DNA of 63,660 bases, from contig JAFAZK010000348.1 in assembly GCA_019239825.1 (NCBI GenBank), forward strand, positions 1-63,660, given 5' to 3'. Source of the DNA: Verrucomicrobiota bacterium (GTDB lineage: Bacteria; Verrucomicrobiota; Verrucomicrobiia; Chthoniobacterales; JAFAMB01). The notes under the pieces are model-generated. The model was given only the letters and a program-made list of their open reading frames with translations, was not told where the DNA came from and ran no database searches. This document shows, one piece after another, positions 7,945 to 17,120 of this stretch; the stretch's first letter is position 1; every line of letters begins with the position of its first letter. Position numbers and translations under genes: made by a program.

Positions 7945-8895
7945 TCACCTCGCCTGGTTCTCTCCTCCGGCGGCGACGATCACCCCGATAATCACCAGGC
8001 CGGTGACAATGTAGCGGATACCGGCACTGACACCGAAGGTGTTCAGCATGGTGAGCAAGAGTACCAGGAAAAGGCCTGCTCCCCAGAGACCGGCCAGGTT
8101 GGCTTTGCCCCCCATGACGGATGTACCCCCGATGACCACCAGGGCGATGGAGGCAAGCAGATATTCGTCACCGATTTCCAGTGATGAGCCCCTGAAATAA
8201 CCGGCTAATAGCGCTCCGCAAATGCCGCCCAGCGCTCCGCTAAGCACATAAGTAAAACAGCGTGTTCGTTCCACCTTGATTCCAGCCAACCAAGCTGCAC
8301 GCGGGTTCTGGCCGATAGCCAGGACCGAACGGCCGAAGATCGTGCGATGCAAAAGGATCCCGAATAGGATGGTTAAAATGAACGTTCCAATCGCCAACCA
8401 CGGAATCCCCACAATCTGGCTGGTTGTGAAATCGGCAAATCCAGGGGGCGGCTTAATCTGAAGGCCGCGTCCATAACTGATACCGACTGATTGAATAATG
8501 AAGCTCGCTGAAAGAGTTGCGATAATGGGCGGAATCCGGAGCAACCAAATCAGCAGGTAATTGCCGAAACCGACTCCTAAACCGGAGAGCAGTGCCGCCA
8601 AAAGGCCGAGAGCGGTCATCGAATCCGAGCCGTCCATCACTTTCATGGCCACCGCACTGGCTAATCCAATGTTTGCTGGAAGGGACAAATCAACGTTGCC
8701 TGGTCCGAGCGTGATCACGAACATTTGGGCAACTCCGGTGATCACGGAAAAGACTGCTAAGGCTAATCCGGCGGTTAACATCCCTCCGGCGCCATAACCA
8801 TGAGTAAAAGCAATGGCGGCAAGCCAGACCAGCAGTGCGCCTAGATAAGACCAGATCCAGGGTTGTTTAAGAATGGTCTGCGTATTTAGCCTCAT
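7945..8895 (-). CDS. CUT2-type sugar ABC transporter permease (RbsC/LsrD-like)
   Basis: A 316-residue inner-membrane protein with about nine hydrophobic segments and the family motifs DLSLPANIGLASA, GRSVLAIGQNPRAAWLAGI and EYLLASIALVVIGGTSVMGG. It is the second of two permeases following one ATPase, as in AI-2 (Lsr) and some pentose importers with heterodimeric channels. The spacer to the preceding permease (8896-9007) consists of inverted iterated GAGTTC words, so the two genes are not translationally coupled. Confidence 0.92.
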   Translation of the reverse strand: MRLNTQTILKQPWIWSYLGALLVWLAAIAFTHGYGAGGMLTAGLALAVFSVITGVAQMFVITLGPGNVDLSLPANIGLASAVAMKVMDGSDSMTALGLLAALLSGLGVGFGNYLLIWLLRIPPIIATLSASFIIQSVGISYGRGLQIKPPPGFADFTTSQIVGIPWLAIGTFILTILFGILLHRTIFGRSVLAIGQNPRAAWLAGIKVERTRCFTYVLSGALGGICGALLAGYFRGSSLEIGDEYLLASIALVVIGGTSVMGGKANLAGLWGAGLFLVLLLTMLNTFGVSAGIRYIVTGLVIIGVIVAAGGENQAR

Positions 8896-8904
8896 GGCGT
8901 CGAA

Positions 8905-9006
8905 AAAGGAGTTCGAGAGTTCAGGAGTTGCGGCAGTTCAGGATCGCACGTCCCACGAGCTCCGAAATTCTGAACTGCTGAACTTCTGGACTCCGGAACT
9001 CCTTCT
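8905..9006. repeat. Spacer with inverted iterated arms (GAGTTCAGGAGTT words)
   Basis: The left arm repeats GAGTTCnGGAGTT-like words (about 8910-8945). The right arm (about 8963-9003) carries the complementary CTGAACTGCTGAACTTCTGGACTCC words. It lies between two co-directional permease genes of one operon, so it is unlikely to be a simple terminator. The same words recur at 13150-13170 and 20972-21018. Confidence 0.65.
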
Positions 9007-9007
9007 G

Positions 9008-9982
9008 TCATCTCCCCGTCCTGTTAATTACTGCGCGAGCAGCGAGCACGACAATGAGGATGGCGCCTTCGGCTCCGACCTGCCAATCCGGTGAAATCCG
9101 CATAAAATTGAGGAGCGTACCGGCGAGAGTGAGGGTAAGCGCACCAATCACCGCGCCGATCGGCGAAACCCGGCCGCCGACAAATTCGCCACCTCCAAGA
9201 ATCACCCCGGCGATCGAAAGCAGCGTGTACCCTTTGCCGATGTTGGCATCCGCGGAAGTGGTCAAACCAATTAACGCCAGGCCGGCAAACACACCAAAGA
9301 CACCGGCTAGACCGAACATCACGACTTTGGTCTTCAGCAATGACCAGCCGGCCCGACCTATCGCGAGCGGGTTGCCACCGGAACCGCGAAGAATAGCGCC
9401 ATATGAGGTTCGCATCAGGCCGAGATGAACCAGCACGCCGATAAGAATCGCGGCCACGATAGGAAACGGGACATAAGGCGTACGAAAATTCATGATGTCG
9501 TGTACCCAAGCAGGCGCTTTGCCGCCGGGCCTGGGCAGGACCAGGATGGCCAGCCCCTGCCACACGAACAACATGCCGAGGGTTACAACGATCGAAGGAA
9601 CATTGCGAAGATAGATGATGGCCCCCAAAAGCGCGTAAACACCGACTGCCCCGAGGAGAACGAGAGTTCCCAGCCAGGGCGTATCATGAAGCCAGGTGGC
9701 ACCGACTGAAGCTACAAAGCTGACGAAAGTCCCGATGGAGAGATCAAGTTCGTTAACGGTGATCACAAACATTTGGGCCATGGTCGCAAGCGCGACCGGA
9801 ATCCCAAGGTTCAGCATCAGGTTGATGCCAAAATAGCTCATGGCGCGCGGATTCATCCAGGCGACCCCGGCCAGGACCAACGCCAGAGATAGGGCGGGCA
9901 AAATTGCGCGAAGGAACCGGCGAGGCGCACTGATGCCGGTCACTTCAGCTCGGATCGCGCTGGCGCTTCCGGCCGGCGTCAT
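9008..9982 (-). CDS. CUT2-type sugar ABC transporter permease (RbsC/LsrC-like)
   Basis: A 324-residue inner-membrane protein with the signatures [37 protein letters not shown] and [19 protein letters not shown]. Its ATG overlaps the ATPase stop by 4 bp (ATGA). With the 7945-8895 gene it probably forms the heterodimeric channel of the first importer. Substrate unknown. Confidence 0.92.
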   Translation of the reverse strand: MTPAGSASAIRAEVTGISAPRRFLRAILPALSLALVLAGVAWMNPRAMSYFGINLMLNLGIPVALATMAQMFVITVNELDLSIGTFVSFVASVGATWLHDTPWLGTLVLLGAVGVYALLGAIIYLRNVPSIVVTLGMLFVWQGLAILVLPRPGGKAPAWVHDIMNFRTPYVPFPIVAAILIGVLVHLGLMRTSYGAILRGSGGNPLAIGRAGWSLLKTKVVMFGLAGVFGVFAGLALIGLTTSADANIGKGYTLLSIAGVILGGGEFVGGRVSPIGAVIGALTLTLAGTLLNFMRISPDWQVGAEGAILIVVLAARAVINRTGR

Positions 9983-11529
9983 ACCTGTGTCGCCTCCTCA
10001 AAAGAGGATTGGATCACGCGCTCCTCGCTTAACTCACCTCGATGTAGATCGGCCACAATTCGGCCATTTCGGAATACATAGACGTGATCACAGTTGTTCA
10101 ACTCTTCCATCTCAGTCGTGTACCAAAGGAAAGTCCGGCCCGCTGCTGCTTCTGCTCGGATCAGCTCGTAGACCTCGAGTTTAGTGGCGACATCAACCCC
10201 TCGCATCGGGTCATCCATCAAGAGAATCTTGGCTTCAGAGCCAAGCGCGCGAGCGAACAAAGCCTTTTGCTGATTTCCGCCGGAAAGGGAGAGGATGTTG
10301 TTGCCCAGATCCGGGGTTCTGATTTTGATCCGCCCCTGCCATCTTTCGGCGAAACTCTTTTCGCGATCGTAGGAGATTAAGAGGCGGTTACGCAACGCCG
10401 CCAGCGACCGGACACCGATATTCTCCGAGATCGACCATAGCGGAAAAATGCCGTCGTTTTGCCGGTCGCCGGCGATGAGCGCAACCGGATCCGTTACCTT
10501 GACGCCTGCATTCCGTCTGGTGAGCAACGCAAATCGGGACCGCTCGGCTGCCCTGAATATCTCTAATAAAAGCGCGGTCTGTCCATGACCCGAAAGACCG
10601 GCCAGTCCAACGATCTCCCCTTCGTGAGCGAGCAATTCAACGCCATCGGTCTGATTCGCCGGACGGGCCCGCACTCGGACTGGGGTCGTGCCGCGGCGAC
10701 CCGTAGGGACGACCTCCCGCTCGTCCGACGTTCCCCCATTTGACGCAATCGAATCTCGGACGAGCGGGAGCTCGTCCCTACCGACCTTGGCCGCACCCAT
10801 GGCCAATACCAGTTTTTCTCGATCAAAACTGGCCGCCCGATCGGTCGTAACGACTTTGCCATCTCTCATGACCACGATGCGATCCGAATATTCCAACACT
10901 TCACCCAAAAGATGCGAGATGAGCACACAGCCAGCGCCGGTGGCAACAACCCGACGCACATGCGCGAGAAGCTGGCTTGCCCGATGACTATCCAATGAAG
11001 AAGTGGGTTCATCCAAGATCACCAGCCGCAGCGGTTCTTCCGTGACGGTGAACGCCCGAGCCACTTCGATCATCTGGCGTTTGCCGATAGGTAAGTCACC
11101 TGCGACGGCATCGGGGCCGATTCCGTGACCCGGGAAAATCTCGTCTAATTTAGCTCGAATCAGCCTCGCAGCCTTACTCCGCCAGCCCCACCCGGCAATA
11201 GCCGAATGCAAGACACGCGCATTCTCCGCGACGGTCAGATTCGGACAGAGCGATAATTCTTGAAAGACGCAACGGATCCCGAGCCTGTGGGCAAGGTGCA
11301 CGGCGTAGTTCTTGGGGCTCTCAGTTCCGACCGTGATTTCGCCGGTGTCAGGTGTGAGAGTTCCGGCCAGGATATGCATCAAGGTTGATTTGCCGGCCCC
11401 GTTGTGACCGACCAGACCGACGCATTCTCCGATCCCGACCGCGAAATCGACTCCGGCCAATGCTCGAACGGCGCCGAAACTTTTTTCGACGCCGTTCAAA
11501 TATACAATATTTGGAGGTGTTTCAGACAT
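9979..11529 (-). CDS. CUT2-type sugar ABC transporter ATPase (RbsA/LsrA-like) with a palindromic repeat in its linker
   Basis: A 516-residue duplicated ABC ATPase. NBD1 has GHNGAGKST, a degenerate signature ([13 protein letters not shown]) and [13 protein letters not shown]2 has GLSGHGQT in place of a classical Walker [16 protein letters not shown] and [13 protein letters not shown]. Between the two halves, about residues 245-280 are encoded by a 79-bp palindromic repeat (10703-10781) that also occurs outside genes at 57551. The insert keeps the frame and falls at a loop, so the protein may stay functional. Loss of the NBD2 Walker A Lys suggests asymmetric ATP use, as seen in relatives. Confidence 0.92.
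   Translation of the reverse strand: MSETPPNIVYLNGVEKSFGAVRALAGVDFAVGIGECVGLVGHNGAGKSTLMHILAGTLTPDTGEITVGTESPKNYAVHLAHRLGIRCVFQELSLCPNLTVAENARVLHSAIAGWGWRSKAARLIRAKLDEIFPGHGIGPDAVAGDLPIGKRQMIEVARAFTVTEEPLRLVILDEPTSSLDSHRASQLLAHVRRVVATGAGCVLISHLLGEVLEYSDRIVVMRDGKVVTTDRAASFDREKLVLAMGAAKVGRDELPLVRDSIASNGGTSDEREVVPTGRRGTTPVRVRARPANQTDGVELLAHEGEIVGLAGLSGHGQTALLLEIFRAAERSRFALLTRRNAGVKVTDPVALIAGDRQNDGIFPLWSISENIGVRSLAALRNRLLISYDREKSFAERWQGRIKIRTPDLGNNILSLSGGNQQKALFARALGSEAKILLMDDPMRGVDVATKLEVYELIRAEAAAGRTFLWYTTEMEELNNCDHVYVFRNGRIVADLHRGELSEERVIQSSFEEATQV
10703..10781. repeat. 79-bp palindromic repeat inserted in frame in an ABC ATPase gene (family 4)
   Basis: The arms are 10703-10728 and 10756-10781, 26 bp each. 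They begin GTAGGGACGA and end CTCGTCCGA, match at 25 of 26 positions, and are separated by a 27-bp loop. A diverged copy lies at 57551-57620 between genes. On the coding (minus) strand the arm reads through as [10 protein letters not shown] and the other arm as [10 protein letters not shown], with no stop codon. Confidence 0.85.
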
Positions 11530-11539
11530 GCCCTAATAC

Positions 11540-11632
11540 TGAAATTTCACCACAGAGACACAGAGACCACGGAGGATGACCAACCCGATCTTCCAACACT
11601 CCATTACTCCGCGGCTGCACACTGCACACTGC
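11540..11632. repeat. Short spacer with iterated words
   Basis: The gap between ATPase and binding-protein genes holds CACAGAGACACAGAGACCACGG-like words (11551-11572). Its 3' half has ACTCCATTACTCC and CACTGCACACTGC words. Clear inverted arms are not complete here, so this may be a decayed example of the spacer class. The complementary text of the first arm occurs at about 26315-26338. Confidence 0.45.
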
Positions 11633-12658
11633 TTACTTTTTCTCGTTCGAGGCAATGGCCGCCTTGGCTTCGTCTAGCGTGTATTCGTGGCTGGCCACAC
11701 CGCCCTTCGGGATCGTCGACAGAGCCGCCTCGAAATTATTTTGATCGAACGCTAAATAAGGCACGAGCAGGTCATGGGGAATGTCTTTGTGGCCATCGAG
11801 AATCTGCTGAGCCACCCAGAAAGCGAGGGTGGAAACACCGGGAGCAATGGAGGCAGACCAAGTCGTGTATCCGTTCTTGGCTTTTTGCTCTTTCCACCAC
11901 TCCAATTCATCCTGGCGGTTGCCCATTATAATGATCGGTTCCTTGCGGCCAGCAGCAGCAAAGGCTTGAGCGGCGCCATAACCATCGCCGCCCTGATCTA
12001 CCACGCCCGCGATGTCAGGAAGCGACGATAGGACGGTGGCAATCGCTTTCTGTGCCGTTGTCTGATCCCAATCACCTTCAACGCTATTCACGATTTTGAA
12101 TTCTGGATGCTCTTTGACGCCCTCCGCAATACCGGAATGAATCGCGTCATCGATCGAAGTACCGGCCAGGCCACGGATCTCTAGCAGGTTGCCTCCCTTA
12201 ACCCATTTGGCCAGCTGCACGACCTCCTGCTTACCGTAATCCTTGAAATCGACGACAACCCGCCAAGCGCTCGGTTCAGTGACGATGCCGTCGAAGGAGA
12301 CGACTACGATGCCGGCATCCGATGCTTGTTTGATCGCGCCGTTCAATGCGTCCGGCGACGAGGCGTTTATCACTATAGCGTTATAGCCCTGCAGAATCAG
12401 GTTCTGGATCTGGGCGGCCTGGGTGGGAACCTCTTTATCGGCCGTTGTGAACACATCTGCTGCCGCCACAATACCGTCTGCGACCGCTTTCTTGGTGACA
12501 ATGTCATAGCTTTTTAGCATGGCTTGCCGCCAGGAATTGCCCGCATAGTTGTTAGAAAACGCGATACGCATGGTCTTGGTATCGGCATGGACCGTCCCGA
12601 TTAGGGCGACGCTGGCAACAACCGCCAGCAAAGCCGGAATGCAGGTGCTTCTCTTCAT
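11633..12658 (-). CDS. Sugar ABC transporter substrate-binding protein (Peripla_BP_4), first gene of the first CUT2 operon
   Basis: A 341-residue periplasmic protein with a clear signal peptide (residues 1-25, ending TVHA). The mature part starts with the TMRIAFSNNYAGNSWRQAML segment typical of ribose/xylose-type binding proteins and includes IQNLILQGYNAIVINASSP and VVDQGGDGYGAAQAFAAAG. It leads the order binding protein, ATPase, permease, permease on the minus strand. No regulator, kinase or isomerase adjoins it, so the sugar cannot be guessed. Confidence 0.92.
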   Translation of the reverse strand: MKRSTCIPALLAVVASVALIGTVHADTKTMRIAFSNNYAGNSWRQAMLKSYDIVTKKAVADGIVAAADVFTTADKEVPTQAAQIQNLILQGYNAIVINASSPDALNGAIKQASDAGIVVVSFDGIVTEPSAWRVVVDFKDYGKQEVVQLAKWVKGGNLLEIRGLAGTSIDDAIHSGIAEGVKEHPEFKIVNSVEGDWDQTTAQKAIATVLSSLPDIAGVVDQGGDGYGAAQAFAAAGRKEPIIIMGNRQDELEWWKEQKAKNGYTTWSASIAPGVSTLAFWVAQQILDGHKDIPHDLLVPYLAFDQNNFEAALSTIPKGGVASHEYTLDEAKAAIASNEKK

Positions 12659-12838
12659 GAAATGAATTTTTGTGGGTTCTAAAGCGAATGAACAGGGGGT
12701 GGCGCAGCTGGTCCCCGTTACTGTCGCCGTTTACGCTCACCCGGACCAGGAAGAATGCTTCGAGCGATGGCGGAGAGGCTAGTTTACACCTCGATTCCGG
12801 TCAATGTGAATAGTTTGAACTGTATCGTTGTAGGGCAC

Positions 12839-13145
12839 GGAGGGGCGTCGCATTCCGCAAGTGCAGGTCTAAACGGTGTCGACGCCTGAAACACGTTTTC
12901 GGCTATGGCATTCGGAAAGACGCGACGCCCTGGACCTGGGACGTGTTCGACACATTGGAAAGTCGAACGTCGTCATGTCCTGCTGCAGGTTATGATCGTC
13001 AGACGGTTTTCTTGGTCACTCCCTCCTCAATGTGTTGAACGCGTCCTGTGTCCCGGGCGTCGAGTCTTTTCAAATTCAGACCGCGGATACGATTTGTCAG
13101 CGCCGACATCTGATACACCTGCAACACGAAATGCGACGCCCCTCC
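12839..13145. repeat. MITE-like element, family 1, CGTCGC at both ends
   Basis: GGAGGGGCGTCGCATTCCG at 12839-12857 is matched by an inverted GGAGGGGCGTCGCATTTCG at 13127-13145. Each end is followed inward by a second landmark of the family: GTGTCGACGCC, then GCGACGCCCTGGAC, then GTTCGACACATTG on the left and their counterparts on the right. So the element is two inverted half-units joined head to head, 307 bp overall. It fills the 521-bp gap between the binding-protein start and the MDR gene end. The rest of the gap (12659-12838, 13146-13179) shows only a promoter-sized stretch and a short GACTCCTGAACTCC run. Confidence 0.8.
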
Positions 13146-13179
13146 GAGGGACTCCTGAACTCCTGCAACTCCTCAATCC

Positions 13180-14190
13180 TTACTCGTGCTTGATCACAAT
13201 CTTTCCGAAGAACTGCCCGGCTTGATAATATCGAAACGCCTCCACGGCTTCCTCAAAAGGGAACACCCGGTCGATAACGGGCTTTAAGCGGTTGACCTCG
13301 ATTGCTCGGTTCATGGCAATGAACTGGGCTCGACTCCCTACCGCTACGAATTGCAGAGTGGCAAAAGCGCTTCGTAAGGCGGCCAAGCTGATCGCGGGCT
13401 CACCCTTCGCCAATACCCCTACCCAGCTGATCTGACCTTGGACGGCGACCGACTTGAGCGAGTTTTGCAAGGTGCCTGCCCCGCCGACTTCAATGACAAA
13501 ATCAACTCCACGCCCACCAGTGAGTTTCCGTACTGCGGTATGCCAGTCTGGAATTGCGCGATAATTCACCACCTCATCTGCTCCCAGAGCTGTTAACTGT
13601 TTCGCTTTTTCATCACTCGACGTCGTAGCAATTACTCGGGCGCCGTAGAGTTTAGCGAATTGAAGGGCAAAGAGTGATACGCCTCCCGATCCAAGAGTGA
13701 GTACAGTGTCGCCAGGGACCGGTGGCCGGCCTCCGGTCAGCGCATGCCAAGCCGTTACTCCGGCACATGGCAGCGTCGCGGCTTCTTCGAATGAAAGGCG
13801 GTCCGGGATCAAGACCAAACCTTGCTCACTTAAGATGGCAAATTCCGTGAGCATGCCATCCAGCGAACCGCCGATCTGAGGCGCCACGTCAAAGGAAAAT
13901 GGACCGCCGAGCCAAAGCGGAAACAGTGAAGCTGCCACGCGGTCTCCCACCTTCACTCGAGTGACCCCTTCCCCGATACCCGCTACCTCACCGGCGCCGT
14001 CAGAAACGGCGACGACATCTGGCTTAACTGGAAGCGGGTAATCCCCGCGCAGAATCATCAATTCCCGAGCATTCAACGAAGTTGCTCGGACTCTAACTAA
14101 TACTTCGCCCGGTCCGGGCTTTGGTATTTCGTGTTCGCGTTGAACTAAGCTGTCGATACCGCCGCCATAAGTAACGTGATAACTTTTCAT
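13180..14190 (-). CDS. Zinc-independent MDR alcohol dehydrogenase / quinone oxidoreductase-like protein
   Basis: 336 residues of the medium-chain dehydrogenase/reductase superfamily. The GroES-like N-domain contains GEVLVRVRATSLNARELMI and GIGEGVTRVKVGDRV; the Rossmann domain contains LTLGSGGVSLFALQFAK and GGRGVDFVIEVGGAGTL. The structural-zinc cysteine cluster is absent, as in NADPH:quinone reductase-like members. It likely reduces an enone or aldehyde with NADPH in the cytosol. It lies downstream of the first importer's promoter region but is separated by a 307-bp repeat element, so a role in that sugar pathway is not implied. Confidence 0.88.
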   Translation of the reverse strand: MKSYHVTYGGGIDSLVQREHEIPKPGPGEVLVRVRATSLNARELMILRGDYPLPVKPDVVAVSDGAGEVAGIGEGVTRVKVGDRVAASLFPLWLGGPFSFDVAPQIGGSLDGMLTEFAILSEQGLVLIPDRLSFEEAATLPCAGVTAWHALTGGRPPVPGDTVLTLGSGGVSLFALQFAKLYGARVIATTSSDEKAKQLTALGADEVVNYRAIPDWHTAVRKLTGGRGVDFVIEVGGAGTLQNSLKSVAVQGQISWVGVLAKGEPAISLAALRSAFATLQFVAVGSRAQFIAMNRAIEVNRLKPVIDRVFPFEEAVEAFRYYQAGQFFGKIVIKHE

Positions 14191-14772
14191 GGTTTTATGA
14201 GTAATAGGCCGTCGACAGGCTAGCTATGCGGCCTGACAGCCCTATGTCAGGAGAGCGCGGCGCGAACGGTCAATAGCCAATAGCCTATAGCCAACGGCGC
14301 GGGATCGAAGGATTTCCATCGTCCTCCTACTCGTCCTCAATTAGTGACTAGATGTGGAATGGACCCAAGCGGAGGGGCGTCGCATTCCGTGTTTTAGGTT
14401 CCACGTGTGTCGACGCCGATGACTCGTTGCAGATATGGCGCTTGGATAAACGCGACGCCCTGAGACACGATGCATTCAACACGCTGGGTTTGAACGAACC
14501 ACCAATCGTGCCACGCCAACAGGGAGCCGCGGCCGCACGAGTCTTTTCGCCTATATACGTGGTAGACCAGTTCCTAATCTTGCGACCGGATGCCCTTAAT
14601 GCGGCTCCCCTCCGGTCTGTGTGGTTGAACACGATTCGGCGCGGGACGGTCATTTCTCACCAGGCAGAGCTCGCCTTTTCACCTTTCACCTTCCCTCTCC
14701 CCATACCTTCCAAAATTTGGCCCTTTTCTTTTTGGCTATCGGCTATTTGCTATTGGCTATTCGCGAAGCGCT
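14191..14772. other. Divergent intergenic region filled by repeats
   Basis: This 582-bp region lies between the divergent MDR and aldo/keto reductase genes. Inverted arms built of AATAGCCAATAGCC (about 14268-14298) and GGCTATTTGCTATTGGCTATT (about 14738-14762) bracket a 243-bp family 1 element (14371-14613) and a pyrimidine-rich TTTCACCTTTCACCTTCC stretch near 14676-14695. The same GGCTATT words appear at 3783-3803. Promoters for both genes must lie within this repeat-dense DNA. Confidence 0.6.
14371..14613. repeat. MITE-like element, family 1, hybrid ends (CGTCGC left, AGCCGC right)
   Basis: Left end GGAGGGGCGTCGCATTCCG (14371-14389); right end GCGGCTCCCCTCC (14601-14613). Internal landmarks in order: GTCGACGCCGA, GCGACGCCCTGAGAC, GTTGAACG-like words, and GGAGCCGCGGCCGCACGA. 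The copy at 21115-21357 has exactly the same length (243 bp) and order of landmarks. Confidence 0.8.
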
Positions 14773-15630
14773 ATGATCGAAAAAACATTGTTCGGACGCA
14801 CGGGACATGAAAGTACCAGAGCGGTATTCGGTGGCGCCGCTCTGTCCAAAGCGACACAGGAAGAGGCAGACCAGGTTTTAGAGGTCTTGCTTCGTTACGG
14901 CATCAATCATCTCGATGTCGCCGCTGGTTATGGCGATGCGGAGCTACGGGTTGCCCCTTGGCTTCGCAAACATCCGGGCCGGTTTTTTCTCGCAACCAAG
15001 ACAGGCCTCCGTACTTATGACGACGCTAAGCGCCAGATCCATGAGTCGCTGAAACGGCTGGAAGTGGAACGATTCGATCTCATCCAACTCCACAGTTTAG
15101 CTGACCCGATCGAGTGGGACATCGCCCTAAGTCCGAAAGGCGCGCTGGAAGCTTGCATCGAAGCTCGCGATCAAGGCCTAGTCCGATTCATCGGTGTCAC
15201 CGGGCATGGCGCTCAGATTGCCGCCACCCACCTGCGGAGCCTTGCACGGTTCGACTTCGACTCCGTCCTCCTCCCATACAGCTACATCATGATGCAGAAT
15301 CCGTATTACGCGGATGCCTTCGAGCGCGTTGCCGCGCTTTGCCAGGAACGGAACGTCGCCATGTTGACGATCAAATCCATTGCTCGCAGTCCGTGGTGGG
15401 GTCGGGAACGGACCCGTTCAACTTGGTACGAACCTTTCAGTGAACAGAGCGATATCGACAAAGCCGTTCACTGGGTATTAGCACGTCCCGGCATCCATTT
15501 CGCAACTGCCGGTGATATGCAGCTTATCCCCAAAGTGCTCGAAGCCGCCGCCCGGTTCTCCGCGAAACCGTCAGATGCCGTCATGGAAGAACAACTGACC
15601 CGTCTCAAGATGCGCCCCATCTTCGTTTAG
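14773..15630 (+). CDS. Aldo/keto reductase
   Basis: 285 residues with an AKR-like (beta/alpha)8 barrel. The catalytic tetrad can be placed: Asp and Tyr in [15 protein letters not shown], Lys in FLATKTG and His in LIQLHSLAD. It should reduce an aldehyde or ketone with NAD(P)H. It resembles the predicted L-glyceraldehyde-3-phosphate/YghZ-like and iron-sulfur-free AKR oxidoreductases that end in a short C-terminal helix. The ATG at 14773 opens the usual [18 protein letters not shown] start. Divergent from the MDR gene. Confidence 0.9.
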   Translation: MIEKTLFGRTGHESTRAVFGGAALSKATQEEADQVLEVLLRYGINHLDVAAGYGDAELRVAPWLRKHPGRFFLATKTGLRTYDDAKRQIHESLKRLEVERFDLIQLHSLADPIEWDIALSPKGALEACIEARDQGLVRFIGVTGHGAQIAATHLRSLARFDFDSVLLPYSYIMMQNPYYADAFERVAALCQERNVAMLTIKSIARSPWWGRERTRSTWYEPFSEQSDIDKAVHWVLARPGIHFATAGDMQLIPKVLEAAARFSAKPSDAVMEEQLTRLKMRPIFV

Positions 15631-15679
15631 AGAAGTTAGGCGCACTAGAGAGAAGCGCGCCGGTCGGGAAGTGCCAAAG

Positions 15680-15765
15680 TAATCAGCAATCAGTGTGTCA
15701 ATAGTCAGTGGTCTCTGCAAAAAAAACACTGATTACTGGCTTACTGGTCACTGATTACTTTTGAA
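15680..15765. repeat. Spacer with inverted iterated arms (AATCAGT words)
   Basis: The left arm AGTAATCAGCAATCAGTGTGT (about 15680) and right arm ACTGATTACTGGCTTACTGGTCACTGATTACT (about 15728-15759) flank a short A-rich loop. It lies between the aldo/keto reductase and kynureninase, which are co-directional. Same word family as 91-214 and 24190-24285. Confidence 0.7.
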
Positions 15766-15813
15766 CGACGGTGCTCGCCACTACTTGGCATTTACCAACC
15801 CAGCCCGTTACCA

Positions 15814-17055
15814 GTGAATTTATACACTGATCCAATTCAAGAACTGGCGGGGTTTCATGACGAATTCGCGAAACCGGAAGGGGTTTACTTTGCCGGGAAC
15901 TCGCTTGGCTTGATGCCTCGAGCAGCCGAATCAGCAGTGAAGGGCCTGATCGAGGAATGGAAACATTACGGCGTCGAAGCCTGGATGGATTGCCATTGGC
16001 TCGATCTCGCTGAACGTCTTTCCCTTGCAGTAGCTCCGTTAGTCGGTGCCGACCCTGATGAATTGATTGTAACCGGCACGACAACGGTGAATCTGCACCA
16101 ACTGCTTGCGAGCTTTTATCGTCCACGCGCTAACAAACGGAAAATCTTGATCGAGTATCATGCCTTTCCATCCGATCGCTACGCCGTGGCTTCGCATCTC
16201 CGGCTCCGAGGCGGAGATCCAGGTTCGGATCTAATGGTGGTTTGGCCGCGTGACGGTCAAACTTTTTCGCCAGGTGAACTTGCTGAAAAGCTTTCGACCG
16301 ACGTAGCGGTGGCAGTAGTTCCAAGCGTGATCTTCACAACTGGCCAATTGTTGCCAATAGCGGAACTAGTCGAAGCAGCTGAACAGAAGGAGATCCTCTT
16401 AATCTTGGACTGCTCGCATTCCATCGGATGCGTCCCGCACGACTTTCACCATAATCGTGTTCCCCTCGCCTTTTGGTGCTCTTACAAATATCTGAATGCA
16501 GGTCCGGGAGCCGTTGGTGGACTATTTTGCCAGCGAGAACGTTTCGGGTCCGCCCCTGGTTTAGCTGGTTGGTGGGGTAACCATTCCAGCACGCGTTTCG
16601 ATATGCCTTTTGAGATGCAACCGGCCGGAACCGCTAGCGGCTTTCAAATCAGTACTCCAAATCTTCTCAGCATGGTCCCGCTTGGCCCTAGCCTCGAGAT
16701 TTTCCAGCGAGCTACTATCTCTAAGGTCAGGTCCGTTTCCTTAATGCTCACTGATTTATTTATTCGACGCGCCCAGGAAGCGTTACCCGAAATCGAGGTC
16801 GTCACTCCATCTGAACCCGATCAGCGTGGCGGCCAGGTTACCTTGCGCCATGCAGAGGCCCGCCGAATCTCGACCGTCCTTCGCCGAAGGCATCGGATTA
16901 TTGGAGATTTTCGGGCGCCAGATTTACTCCGATTTGCTCCGGTCGCACTTTACAACTCACCCGACGAAGTCGATCGGGCGATTGCGGCATTACGGAAGAC
17001 CTTAGACCTAAGCGAATACCTGGAAATCAGCGGCACCAAAGAATCAGTTACTTGA
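15814..17055 (+). CDS. kynU: Kynureninase
   Basis: 413 residues, a fold-type I PLP enzyme that cleaves L-kynurenine to anthranilate and alanine. Key segments are VYFAGNSLGLMP, TGTTTVNLHQLLASF, LDCSHSIGCVPH, and the PLP-lysine region CSYKYLNAGPGAVGGLF, followed by LAGWWGNHSSTRFDM and FQISTPN, all characteristic of KynU. Start is GTG at 15814. It is followed at once by kynurenine formamidase, so the pair covers N-formylkynurenine to anthranilate. Tryptophan 2,3-dioxygenase is not in the window. Confidence 0.95.
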   Translation: MNLYTDPIQELAGFHDEFAKPEGVYFAGNSLGLMPRAAESAVKGLIEEWKHYGVEAWMDCHWLDLAERLSLAVAPLVGADPDELIVTGTTTVNLHQLLASFYRPRANKRKILIEYHAFPSDRYAVASHLRLRGGDPGSDLMVVWPRDGQTFSPGELAEKLSTDVAVAVVPSVIFTTGQLLPIAELVEAAEQKEILLILDCSHSIGCVPHDFHHNRVPLAFWCSYKYLNAGPGAVGGLFCQRERFGSAPGLAGWWGNHSSTRFDMPFEMQPAGTASGFQISTPNLLSMVPLGPSLEIFQRATISKVRSVSLMLTDLFIRRAQEALPEIEVVTPSEPDQRGGQVTLRHAEARRISTVLRRRHRIIGDFRAPDLLRFAPVALYNSPDEVDRAIAALRKTLDLSEYLEISGTKESVT

Positions 17056-17120
17056 ACAACGCCGCGATCGCCGGGATTGCCGAGAACATTACTGTCGGTC
17101 ACCAATCACGCATCTATTCT

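Noticed and set aside
17052..17120. TTG start of kynB overlapping the kynU stop
   Set aside because: Possible by coupling, but the ATG at 17121 gives the normal family length and begins at the conserved residues.
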